A stretch of DNA of 64,000 nt, taken from positions 1 to 64,000 of the forward strand of contig JAJEIQ010000078.1 in NCBI GenBank assembly GCA_022827905.1, written 5' to 3'. Both the position numbers and the translations under genes were made by a program. The first letter of the stretch is position 1. Every line of letters begins with the position of its first letter. The notes beneath the pieces were generated by a model. The model was given only the letters and a program-made list of their open reading frames with translations. It had not been told where the DNA came from and did not search any database. Below, piece after piece: positions 7,930 through 15,698 of the stretch. This DNA comes from Pseudomonadales bacterium. Lineage in GTDB: Bacteria > Pseudomonadota > Gammaproteobacteria > Pseudomonadales > Azotimanducaceae.

Positions 7930-8787
7930 TCAGGAAAAGCTGCGCTTTTCCCACCAGGGAAAAAACTCCGGCATGTCCTCGCTCACCCGGCCCTTGAATT
8001 GCGCGGGGCGTTTCTCGAGAAAGGCTTCGACCCCCTCCTTGGCATCTACCCCGCGGCCGAGATGGTAGATGGCCCGGGAATCGAGGTTGTGCGCTTCCAC
8101 GGGATGGTCGGCGCCTAACATGCGCCACATCATGTGCCGAATCATCGTCACCGACAGCGGCGAACTGTGCTCGCTGACTTCGCGGGCGATGTCCCGCGCT
8201 ACGGGCAACAGATCGGCCTTGTCATGCAGGCTCCGCACCAAGCCGCCCCGAAGCGCCTCCTCGGCGGCGAACACGCGCCCGCTGTAGCACCACTCCAACG
8301 CTTGGCTGATGCCCACCACTCGCGGCAGAAAGTAGCTTGAGCAGGCTTCGGGCACGATGCCCCGGCGGGCGAAGACGAAGCCGAGGCGGGCTTGGGTGGC
8401 GGCAATGCGAATGTCCATCGGCAGGGTCATGGTGATGCCGACGCCGACCGCTGGGCCGTTGATGGCGGCGATCACCGGCTTTCGGCACTCGTAGATGCGC
8501 AGCGTCAGCAGGCCCCCGCCATCGGCGCTGAGGCCGCCTTCCCGGTCCGGGCGGGCGTCCGCATCAAAGGTGTTGCCTCCGGAGGAGAGATCGGCCCCGG
8601 CGCAGAAGCCGCGGCCGGCGCCGGTGACGATGACGGCCCGCACCCGGTCGTCTGCGTCGGCGGCGTCGAAGGCGTCGATCACCTCCGTCTGCATTTCTTG
8701 GGTGAAGGCGTTGAGCTTCTCCGGACGATTGAGCGTCAGGGTGAAGACGCCGTCCTCCAAGTCGGTCAAAATGGTGTTGTATGGCAT
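7930..8787 (-). CDS. Enoyl-CoA hydratase/isomerase (crotonase family)
   Basis: A crotonase-fold protein of 285 aa, expected to hydrate or isomerise an enoyl-CoA thioester. The oxyanion-hole segments are visible as FTQEMQTEV...VIVTGAGRGFCAGADLS and KPVIAAINGPAVGVGITMTL. The second catalytic acid region is RRGIVPEACSSYFLPR. The C-terminus is FFPWWEKRSFS. Its last seven codons and stop lie in one copy of a palindromic repeat, so the native tail may have been replaced. The ATG at 8787 (MPYNTIL) is chosen over an upstream in-frame start at 8847. Confidence 0.9.
   Translation of the reverse strand: MPYNTILTDLEDGVFTLTLNRPEKLNAFTQEMQTEVIDAFDAADADDRVRAVIVTGAGRGFCAGADLSSGGNTFDADARPDREGGLSADGGGLLTLRIYECRKPVIAAINGPAVGVGITMTLPMDIRIAATQARLGFVFARRGIVPEACSSYFLPRVVGISQALEWCYSGRVFAAEEALRGGLVRSLHDKADLLPVARDIAREVSEHSSPLSVTMIRHMMWRMLGADHPVEAHNLDSRAIYHLGRGVDAKEGVEAFLEKRPAQFKGRVSEDMPEFFPWWEKRSFS
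7932..7952. repeat. Palindromic repeat, 21 bp, copy 2, overlapping crotonase 3' end
   Basis: An exact second copy of the 21-bp palindrome at 7895-7915. It encodes the KRSFS tail of the crotonase and touches its stop codon. Confidence 0.8.
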
Positions 8788-8865
8788 GGGGTTGGGCTGT
8801 TGTGGAGTGAAGGCGCTATCTTGCACCACCTTGAGTTGTATCACCAAGGGGCGCAGCGCGCCGTG

Positions 8866-8884
8866 CGAGGGCAGGATGCCCTCG
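8866..8884. repeat. Palindrome CGAGGGC-N5-GCCCTCG, loop AGGAT
   Basis: A 7-bp stem with a 5-nt loop, the first of three copies of this family in the window (also 8979-8997 and 17893-17911). Its right arm also belongs to a competing 11-bp stem, 8878-8888 with 8915-8925 (GCCCTCGAGCC / GGCTCGAGGGC), so the gap could refold. Confidence 0.75.
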
Positions 8885-8970
8885 AGCCGGGGGGACTATC
8901 CTCGAACAAAGGTCGGCTCGAGGGCATAACGAACCTTCGGTTCGCGCCCTCGCTTCGAATCGAAGCTGGT

Positions 8971-8999
8971 CCCCGGAGCGAGGGCGTCCCGCCCTCGAA
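8971..8999. repeat. 29-bp dispersed palindromic repeat (REP-like), copy A
   Basis: A 29-bp segment identical to 17885-17913, centred on CGAGGGC-GTCCC-GCCCTCG. It lies 20 nt before the start of the acyl-CoA dehydrogenase-like gene. The rest of gap 8788-9018 holds more palindromes (8931-8943 GAACC-TTC-GGTTC, and GCTTCGA-A-TCGAAGC just after 8950) and no credible gene. Confidence 0.8.
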
Positions 9000-9018
9000 T
9001 TGAAACGAGGAAGATAGG

Positions 9019-10125
9019 TTGACCCCCGACACCGAATCCGAATTCGCCGCCGAAGTGCGCCGCTTCCTGGGTGAGCATTGGCCCGTGCCGCCTTTTCGGC
9101 CTGTTCCGAGAGCGGTTTGGGAGGCAGCAGCCGACCGTTGGTTTGCGGCGCTGTGCCGTCGGGGCTGGTCTGTGCCGGCTTGGCCGCAGGCATACGGTGG
9201 AACGGGCTGGTCCCTGGAGCAGCGGTTCATTTGGGAGCGGGAAGTGGCTCTGGCCCAGGCTCCGGTCATGGATCCGGTCGGCGTCGGCTTGGTGGGGCCG
9301 TTGGTTCAAGCGCACGGCGGCGCGGCGCTTTGTGAACGTTACTTGGACGACATCCGCGTCGGCCGCAGCCGCTGGGCAGCTGGATTGAGCGGACTGTCGG
9401 TTGACGACGCGGGATTGTGCGCCTTGCGAAGCGGTTCGAGCTACGCGTTGCGTGGCACGTTGACGGGGATCTCTGGCCTCGGCGGCGCCACCCACGCCCT
9501 CTGCCTCGGTGCCATGGGCGGCGGCGGTTCAGGGCTCTTTGCGGTTTCCATGGACGCTGCGGGTGTTCGTCCCGTAGATGCCCAAACCCTGGCCTTTGCC
9601 GAGGTTCCGGCGGATTTAGTGAGTCCGCCCGGCGCTGGTTGGGACGCCTTGGACCTCGTGCTTGGCGGGGACCAGGCGCCCGTTGCCGTCACCGCACGCG
9701 CGCAGGCGCAGCTTGCCCGGCTGAAGGCAGACCTCGCGGCCATTGCCGATGGCCGTGGGGGCTTTCTGAACAACCATGCGGACTTCAAGCGCCGACTCGC
9801 GACTCTCGAGGTCCGTCTTGAATCCTTGCAGGCGCTTGAAGGGAGAAGCCTCGCTGAGCGTTCCGCAGGCCAACAGCGCGTCGGCGCATGGAGTGTCAAG
9901 GCAAACCTGCTTGCATTGGGCTCGGCGGACTTGGAGCTTGAGGTCGGCGAATTGAGAATTGACGCAGCGGGCTACTATGCGCTGCCCGAGCCGGATCCGC
10001 TGCTGACGGACAACGAGGGGCCGATCGGTCCGGGCTACGCCTCGCCCCCCATAGAAGGTATGCTAACGCCCCTTTGGGCACTTGAGGCCTATCGGCGGCG
10101 TTTGACCGCTCAGTTGGCGGATTGA
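9019..10125 (+). CDS. Acyl-CoA dehydrogenase-like protein, degenerate subunit
   Basis: A 368-aa member of the acyl-CoA dehydrogenase superfamily starting at TTG 9019. The N-terminal domain is well kept (ALCRRGWSVPAWPQAYGGTG). The middle-domain FAD/substrate signature, normally GYSEPGAGSDLASL as in the homologue at 46455, is instead AAGLSGLSVDDAGLCAL. The C-terminal flavin-contact motif AGGTxEIQ is missing, and the end reads SPPIEGMLTPLWALEAY. It therefore probably cannot act alone. Together with the next gene, which starts 74 nt downstream, it may form a heteromeric enzyme, as known for some FadE pairs of steroid degradation. That is inference. Confidence 0.8.
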   Translation: MTPDTESEFAAEVRRFLGEHWPVPPFRPVPRAVWEAAADRWFAALCRRGWSVPAWPQAYGGTGWSLEQRFIWEREVALAQAPVMDPVGVGLVGPLVQAHGGAALCERYLDDIRVGRSRWAAGLSGLSVDDAGLCALRSGSSYALRGTLTGISGLGGATHALCLGAMGGGGSGLFAVSMDAAGVRPVDAQTLAFAEVPADLVSPPGAGWDALDLVLGGDQAPVAVTARAQAQLARLKADLAAIADGRGGFLNNHADFKRRLATLEVRLESLQALEGRSLAERSAGQQRVGAWSVKANLLALGSADLELEVGELRIDAAGYYALPEPDPLLTDNEGPIGPGYASPPIEGMLTPLWALEAYRRRLTAQLAD

Positions 10126-10199
10126 TTGATGGCATTCGGCCGGATGGTCGGGCGTTGCATCCGCCCAAAGACACTCCAGCAACAGCGCAAGAGGAATAG

Positions 10200-11330
10200 A
10201 TGGATTTTTCGTTTTCGGAGGAGCAGACGCTTCTCAAGGAGAGCATTGAGCGCTTCATTCAAAACGACTACGGCTTCAACGAACGGCAGCAGACAGTCAA
10301 ATCGGAAGCGGACTTCAATGTCGGCCACTGGCGAACCTTTGCCGAACTCGGCTGGCTGGCGGTGCCTTTTGCCGAGGAGGATGGCGGCTTCGGCGGCGGT
10401 CCCGTGGAAAGCATCGCCATGTGGGAGCAGTTCGGCAGGGGCTTGCTTGTCGAACCGCTGTTGGCCACCGTGGTGCTGGCCGGAGGCGCACTGAGGCTGG
10501 CCGGAACCAAGGCCCAGAAGCAGGCCGTGCTGACCGGCATCATCAACGGCGAGAGCCAAGCGGCGCTCGCCTTCGCCGAGCCCCAAGGGCGCTACAACTT
10601 GGCGGACCTCACCACCGCGGCCGTGCGGCACAACGGCGGTTGGCGCCTCAACGGCTACAAGGGGGTGACGCTGAACGGTCCTTCGGCGGACTGGCTGGTG
10701 GTGTCGGCGCGCAGCGCCGGGGCGCAGCGCGATGCATCGGGCGTCTCCCTCTTCCTGGTGCCCGCAAACGCCGATGGCGTCAGCCGGCGCAACTATCCCA
10801 CCGTGGATGGCTTTGCCGCTTCGGAAGTGACCTTGGAGGACGTGGACCTCGATTTCGACGCACTGCTCGGCGAAGAGGGCGGTGGCCTGCCCATTCTCGA
10901 ACAGGTGATCGATGAAGGCATCTTGGCTATTGGCGCCGAGGCGGTGGGCTGCATGGAGGTGCTCTACAAGGACACGGTGGAGTACTGCAAGACCCGCAAG
11001 CAGTTCGGCCAGCCGATCGGCAAGTTCCAGGTGCTCCAGCATCGCATGGTCGATATGTTCATGGAGTACGAGCAGGCGAAGTCGCTGATGTACATGGCCG
11101 CGATGCGCATGGCTGAGGGTTACGGGCCCGAGGCGCAAAAGGCGGTCTCGGCCTTCAAGGTGCAGGTGGGCAAGTCCGGCCGCTTCGTCGGCCAGAACGC
11201 GGTGCAGCTGCACGGCGGCATGGGCATGACCGATGAACTCAACATCGGCCATTACTTCAAGCGCCTGACCATGATTGACGCCCTGTTCGGCAACGTCGAC
11301 TACCATTTGAAGCGCTTCGGATCCCTCTGA
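10200..11330 (+). CDS. Acyl-CoA dehydrogenase
   Basis: A 376-aa flavoenzyme that would oxidise an acyl-CoA to the enoyl-CoA. The N-terminal helical domain starts MDFSFSEEQTLLKESIERF. The middle domain carries AFAEPQGRYNLADL, and the C-terminal domain has CKTRKQFGQPIGKFQVLQH and QLHGGMGMTDELNIGHYFKRL. The family hallmarks that the preceding gene lacks are present here. AAGAGGAA precedes the ATG. It is followed after 2 nt by an alpha/beta hydrolase, so the three genes are probably one operon. Confidence 0.93.
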   Translation: MDFSFSEEQTLLKESIERFIQNDYGFNERQQTVKSEADFNVGHWRTFAELGWLAVPFAEEDGGFGGGPVESIAMWEQFGRGLLVEPLLATVVLAGGALRLAGTKAQKQAVLTGIINGESQAALAFAEPQGRYNLADLTTAAVRHNGGWRLNGYKGVTLNGPSADWLVVSARSAGAQRDASGVSLFLVPANADGVSRRNYPTVDGFAASEVTLEDVDLDFDALLGEEGGGLPILEQVIDEGILAIGAEAVGCMEVLYKDTVEYCKTRKQFGQPIGKFQVLQHRMVDMFMEYEQAKSLMYMAAMRMAEGYGPEAQKAVSAFKVQVGKSGRFVGQNAVQLHGGMGMTDELNIGHYFKRLTMIDALFGNVDYHLKRFGSL

Positions 11331-11332
11331 CC

Positions 11333-12226
11333 ATGGCCCGTTGGGACCGGGGCGAACCCGCTGCCGCCATCCCGGAGTGGTTTTTCGGGGCGGTGGAGAC
11401 GCCGAGCGAATCCGCTGCAGTCGAAGTGGACGACTGCGACGTGGTCTGGCGCACTTGGGGCGGTTCCGGGGACAAGCGCGGGTTGCTTCTGATTCATGGC
11501 ATGAACGCCCATTCCCGCTGGTGGGATTTCATCGCCCCGGCCTTGGCGGAGGACTATCGCGTGGTGGCTATGGACCTCACCGGCATGGGCGATTCCGACT
11601 ACCGCTACGAGTACGATGCGGCCACCTACGCCGCGGAAATCACCGCCGTTTGCGATGCGGCGGACTTAGGCCATGATGTCATCGTGGTGGGCCACAGCTT
11701 CGGCGGCAACATGGCCACCAAGGCGGCCAACCTCCATCCCGAACGCTTCGGCGCCCTGATCCTGGCCGACTCGGGCCTGCGCCACCCCGATGAGCCGCTC
11801 CCGGACATGCCGTCAATGGGCGGCCGAGCCAAGGCCTACCCGGACAAGCGCACGGCGCTCGCCCGTTTTCGCCTGCAGCCGCCGCAGCCCTGCGCCAACG
11901 CCTACGTGTTGGAATACATCGCCCGCCATTCGCTGATGCCAATCGACGGCGGCGGCTGGGCCTGGAAGTTCGACGAGGACCTGCCCAACGTCCTCAAGGA
12001 CGCCGAACGCCACCCGGAGGACTACGCCAACCTGCGCCTGCCGGTGGGCCTGATCTACGGCGCCGAGAGTAAGCTGTTCAGCGAACGAACCCGTGAGCAC
12101 ATGCAGTCGCTGATCCCCGGCGACGTGCCCGCAGTAGCCATCCCGGACGCGCAGCACCACCTGTTCCTGGACCAGCCCCTTGCGTTCATCGCCGCCCTGC
12201 GGGAGATGTGCCGAGAGATTGGCTGA
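11333..12226 (+). CDS. Alpha/beta hydrolase
   Basis: A 297-aa alpha/beta-hydrolase-fold enzyme. The oxyanion region is LLLIHGMNAHSRWW, the nucleophile elbow GHSFGG holds Ser122, and the C-terminal catalytic His is in PDAQHHLFLDQPL. The cap region is short. It starts 2 nt after the acyl-CoA dehydrogenase stop, which suggests coupled translation and a role in the same acyl-CoA or ester pathway, for example releasing an acid from an ester or thioester. The substrate cannot be read from sequence. Confidence 0.9.
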   Translation: MARWDRGEPAAAIPEWFFGAVETPSESAAVEVDDCDVVWRTWGGSGDKRGLLLIHGMNAHSRWWDFIAPALAEDYRVVAMDLTGMGDSDYRYEYDAATYAAEITAVCDAADLGHDVIVVGHSFGGNMATKAANLHPERFGALILADSGLRHPDEPLPDMPSMGGRAKAYPDKRTALARFRLQPPQPCANAYVLEYIARHSLMPIDGGGWAWKFDEDLPNVLKDAERHPEDYANLRLPVGLIYGAESKLFSERTREHMQSLIPGDVPAVAIPDAQHHLFLDQPLAFIAALREMCREIG

Positions 12227-12284
12227 CAGAAATGTGCGGATGCGCGGACTTCGGGCGGAATTTCAAATGCCCAGCGCGACCTCG

Positions 12285-12941
12285 TCAATTCACCACGAAC
12301 GACTTCAACTGGTTGGCGAGGCTTGAGCAGGCGGATGAGCGGACCCGGGCGATCATGGGGATCGGGACGATGACGGCGGGCATGTAGCTCATGCCGGTGG
12401 CCTCGGAACTGATCTTGCCGGCAGCTTGGCCGGTTTCCACGTCCCAGACGGAGGCTTCGTAGGAGGAGTCCTTCTCCCAGGAAAGGAACCCGAAGCAGCC
12501 CCCGCCGCCGGGGCCGACCACGCAGCTCAGCGACCCACCGGAGTCGATGCGCTGGGTGGAGCCTTCGATCCAGACCAAGTACTTCAGCCCCATTTCGTCC
12601 AATCGTTCGGCTAGGGGCGCCTGCTTGATGATGGTGGGCAGTTCGGTGTGGTTGAGCGGCGCGATGCGTGGCTCGAACCAAGGGAAGGTCGCGTCCAGGA
12701 ACTGCTGCTCATTGACCACGTTGAGCGCGTTTTGGCCGCGGCCCATGTTGTCGGCCACGCAGGAGATGAAGTCGAGCTCGGTTTCGGCGGTGGTGGGTTG
12801 GCTACGTCGCCCGAGCACCACGATGGAGTCGCCAGCGCCCATGGCGGTGGCCGTCTCCCGCACTTCCTGCACGGTTGCCGTGACGCAGCCGGCCAAGCCT
12901 GCGCAGGCGAAAAGAAACGGCATGATGCGGGCCGCTCTCAC
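12285..12941 (-). CDS. Hypothetical lipoprotein, last gene of the VWA/MotA-like operon
   Basis: A 218-aa lipoprotein precursor: MRAARIMPFLFACAGLAGC carries lipobox LAGC, and the next residues (Val-Thr) do not suggest inner-membrane retention. The mature part has a segment CVADNMGRGQNALNVVNEQQ, an LVWIEG strand and four further Cys. I do not recognise a named domain; the layout resembles small outer-membrane lipoproteins of undefined function. Its ATG overlaps the stop of the upstream lipoprotein gene by 4 nt, so the two are translationally coupled at the distal end of the 12-gene operon. Confidence 0.8.
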   Translation of the reverse strand: MRAARIMPFLFACAGLAGCVTATVQEVRETATAMGAGDSIVVLGRRSQPTTAETELDFISCVADNMGRGQNALNVVNEQQFLDATFPWFEPRIAPLNHTELPTIIKQAPLAERLDEMGLKYLVWIEGSTQRIDSGGSLSCVVGPGGGGCFGFLSWEKDSSYEASVWDVETGQAAGKISSEATGMSYMPAVIVPIPMIARVRSSACSSLANQLKSFVVN

Positions 12942-13555
12942 GCTGAGCCCCCCAATTCAATGTCAAGCCAAGTTTGCACCACGGGCACTCTGCCGAATTG
13001 CTGGGTGAAGAACGCCATCGCGTCGCGGCAAGCAACCAGTGCAGCGCTTTGCAGGGCCGCCGAGGCGCCGGCGTGATTCTGCTGATGGGCCTTGCCGTAG
13101 GCGGTGAGATCCCACTGCCCCAGTTTTTCGCCGTCGTTGGCGTGCAGTTCAAAGCGATAGCGAATCCAGACCTCGTAGTACTCCGAGCGGGTCTGCTCCG
13201 GGATTGAAAACTGCAGTTCCTCAATGGAGGGCGCGAGCACGCCGGCGATGTCGTCGTGGCTTGCCCCAAGCTGCTTGACCGTGCGGTGGCCGATGAACAG
13301 GCCACTGAGCAGGTTGTCGAACATCGGCTCCTGGGCCGAGCCGAGCTCGATCTCCCAATCGCCGCGCTGCTCCAGGGACTCCCGATGAACGTAGGACAGC
13401 AACGCCTCATCGAGGTAGAGGCCCACCGGCAGCGGCACCTTAGTAACCTGCGGCACGGGAAACCCAGTGGGCACGGCCACCTTGGCGCCAGCGCAGCCAA
13501 ATGCTGCCAAGACCAGGGCGGCAATCAGGGCGCACTTCGCGAATCGTTCCGGCAT
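12938..13555 (-). CDS. Hypothetical lipoprotein
   Basis: A 205-aa lipoprotein precursor with signal sequence FAKCALIAALVLAAFGC; the lipobox Cys is followed by AGAKV. The mature part is a mixed alpha/beta domain with VPLPVGLYLDEALLSYVH near its start and a C-terminal WLDIELGG strand. I recognise no characterised family. It lies 33 nt after the second VWA gene and overlaps the last lipoprotein gene by 4 nt. It is probably an outer-membrane-anchored component of the operon's envelope machine. Confidence 0.8.
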   Translation of the reverse strand: MPERFAKCALIAALVLAAFGCAGAKVAVPTGFPVPQVTKVPLPVGLYLDEALLSYVHRESLEQRGDWEIELGSAQEPMFDNLLSGLFIGHRTVKQLGASHDDIAGVLAPSIEELQFSIPEQTRSEYYEVWIRYRFELHANDGEKLGQWDLTAYGKAHQQNHAGASAALQSAALVACRDAMAFFTQQFGRVPVVQTWLDIELGGSA

Positions 13556-13588
13556 GGGGCTCTCGTGGACCCGTTCCTTAAGCCAAGA

Positions 13589-14581
13589 CTACTGGAATTC
13601 CGACAAACCGACAAAGGTTCCGTCGTTGCGGTAGGCGAGTTCCCGCATCAGCGCGGCGAACCGGTAGATGCGGGCGTTCGGCCTTTGCAGGTGCACGGGG
13701 AAGCCGACGGCGTTGATGCGCACCCGGCGGCGCCCGGACTCGTCGGCGACGTTGATGCGGTCAACGGCGTCCACCACCTCCTCCACGGAATCGCCGCTGT
13801 AGTCGTCGCCGAACACATAGATGCCGATGCGCTTGTCGGGCGCGTAGTAGGTGTCGATGGCCGCTTGAATGCCCTCCACCGGGCTTGAGTTGCTGAACGG
13901 GCTCCAACTGCGCAAGGTGTTGATGATGGATTGGCGGCGGGCCGGCGTATCGGGAATCCATTGGCCACGGTAGCCGGAAAACATGTACTCGCCCATGTCG
14001 TTCATTACTTGGATGCCCTTGACGGTTGGATAGACGTCCAAGGTCTCGCTCACCTTGCGCAGCACTTGCGGCCAAGCGCCGTTGAACATGCTGCCGGAAG
14101 TGTCGATGACGAAGATGATGTACTCGCTGTCCACCGCGATGCCGCCCACCAGATCGGATTGGCGGCGGAAGTCGAGACCGAGCAGGCGCTCCATTTCATC
14201 GGTCAGCGACTGGCGCGCCGCGGCAAGCTTCAGGGTTTGCTTGCGCATCTGTTCCTGGTCTTCGGTGGTGGCGGTGAACTGGCCGAGGATGCGGGTCAGC
14301 TCCCGCTCCAAGCGGGCGAGGGCGAGCAGATTGTCGTCGAGTTGTCCGCTGGCATCGGCCAGTTGCCGGCGCAGTTCCCGGATCTGCCCCTGGATGTCGT
14401 AGAGCGCCTGCTCGCGGCTCGCCACCTGGCCTTCCAGGCTGACGACTGAACGCTCCAGCAGGATGGGCTCCACGGTCTTGGTGATCATGAGCAGCAGGAT
14501 GATGGCGCCGAACCCGCAGCAGATCACGTCGAGGAAGGAGACGCTGAACTCCTCGATCAGTCTTCGGTCGCGAGTGCCCAT
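13589..14581 (-). CDS. VWA-domain protein with ExbD-like N-terminal helix (B')
   Basis: A 330-aa protein. Residues 11-33 form one transmembrane helix with Asp18 in FSVSFLDVICCGFGAIILLL, resembling the proton-binding helix of ExbD/TolR/MotB (ExbD reads FIDVML). A long coiled coil covers about residues 42-130, and a von Willebrand A domain fills the C-terminal half, with the MIDAS motif DTSGSM at 160-165 and a later VFGDDYSGDS. The N-terminus would be cytoplasmic and the VWA domain periplasmic. It follows the related VWA gene by 15 nt. I infer that it is a stator-type B subunit carrying a VWA effector. Confidence 0.85.
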   Translation of the reverse strand: MGTRDRRLIEEFSVSFLDVICCGFGAIILLLMITKTVEPILLERSVVSLEGQVASREQALYDIQGQIRELRRQLADASGQLDDNLLALARLERELTRILGQFTATTEDQEQMRKQTLKLAAARQSLTDEMERLLGLDFRRQSDLVGGIAVDSEYIIFVIDTSGSMFNGAWPQVLRKVSETLDVYPTVKGIQVMNDMGEYMFSGYRGQWIPDTPARRQSIINTLRSWSPFSNSSPVEGIQAAIDTYYAPDKRIGIYVFGDDYSGDSVEEVVDAVDRINVADESGRRRVRINAVGFPVHLQRPNARIYRFAALMRELAYRNDGTFVGLSEFQ

Positions 14582-14596
14582 CGATGCGGCCCTTCC

Positions 14597-15685
14597 TTAC
14601 GGCCAGTCTCGCGACGGGGCCATGTAGGCGCCACCGCTGGTGCGCGCCAGGTTCCAATAGGCGGCTGAAGCCAAGGGATCGCCCTCCATCGGAAACAGGA
14701 TGACGTTGATCGGCACCTGCAGGGGCATTTGCCGCAGCGCATCGCGGAACAGGTCGAGGCGATCGGAGCCGGAAATGGTTGCCCGCCGGGGGGTGCGGGC
14801 ACCCTGGGTGGGCAGCGAATCGGTCACTAGGTAGACGTTGTCCGGCAACGGGTTCAGAGCGCGCAGCTTGACCACCAGCCGCTGCAGGCTGGTGCCGCCG
14901 GTCGGCACCATTCCACTCAGGTCTTCGATGGCCGCCGCCAAGGCGCCGCCGTCGCCGAGCGGCGTCCATTGGTCATCGCTGCCCGGCACCAGCGAGCGGG
15001 TCTGCTCGTTGAAGGCGAACACTTGGAAGTCCGCATCCAAGGGCAACTGGGCGGCAAGCCATTCCACGGTGCGCACGGCCCGCCGCCACTTGGGCGCTTG
15101 CCGGCGCCGCTCCTCCGGCATGTTGCGGCGGCGCAACACATTGACGATGGTGCGGTCGAGCATGCTGGCCGAGGCATCGACGGCGATGAGAATGTTGCGT
15201 CCGCCCACCTTCAGGCCGGTCAGGTACTGGCGGTCGCCATCGCCGGCGAACGCCCGCGCCCGGTCGCCCTGGTTGGCCTCCTCGACCTGCCGCAAGCGCG
15301 CCACTTCCTCTTCACGGGCCTCGAGGTCGCTCTTGAGCCGTTCGACGGACTCCCGCTCCGCCGTTGACTCGGCATCGAGTTCATCGAAATCGCGGCGCAC
15401 CTGCTGCAAGTCGGTTTCCGTGCTGACCAGCTTTTGCCGGGAGTCGCTGAGCCGCTGCAGAAGGCCCTCCAACTGCTCCTTTAGTTCAAAGAGATCCCGC
15501 TCCCCGTTTTGCACTTGGTAGTCGAGCAGCCGAATCTCCGCCAACCGGTCCTTGTTGACGATCTTGGCGTCCTCTTCGGTTTCGTGATTGATGATCAGGA
15601 AGATCAACACCACTGCGCCGAAGCCGCAGGACATCACGTCCAGGAAGGACAGCGAAAACACGCTTAAAGAACGCCGCCTAGCCAT
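14597..15685 (-). CDS. VWA-domain protein with ExbD-like N-terminal helix (B)
   Basis: A 362-aa paralogue of the next gene. It has a transmembrane helix at about 10-32 with Asp16 in LSFLDVMSCGFGAVVLIFL, a coiled coil at about 45-140, and a VWA domain with MIDAS motif DASASM at 170-175 and LVTDSLPTQG further on. The FLDVM core matches the conserved Asp region of ExbD. With a MotA/TolQ-type gene two positions upstream, it is best read as the ion-conducting B subunit of a motor-like complex with a large periplasmic VWA head. Two different B genes suggest a heterodimer. Confidence 0.87.
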   Translation of the reverse strand: MARRRSLSVFSLSFLDVMSCGFGAVVLIFLIINHETEEDAKIVNKDRLAEIRLLDYQVQNGERDLFELKEQLEGLLQRLSDSRQKLVSTETDLQQVRRDFDELDAESTAERESVERLKSDLEAREEEVARLRQVEEANQGDRARAFAGDGDRQYLTGLKVGGRNILIAVDASASMLDRTIVNVLRRRNMPEERRRQAPKWRRAVRTVEWLAAQLPLDADFQVFAFNEQTRSLVPGSDDQWTPLGDGGALAAAIEDLSGMVPTGGTSLQRLVVKLRALNPLPDNVYLVTDSLPTQGARTPRRATISGSDRLDLFRDALRQMPLQVPINVILFPMEGDPLASAAYWNLARTSGGAYMAPSRDWP

Positions 15686-15698
15686 GCCGTTGGTCTAC

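Noticed and set aside
7895-7952. CRISPR-like repeats
   Set aside because: Only two palindromic units, with 16 nt between them, no array and no cas genes in the window.
10110-11306. 398-codon open frame antisense to the acyl-CoA dehydrogenase at 10200
   Set aside because: Same artefact of codon bias. It lies wholly against a well-supported gene and shows no recognisable domain.
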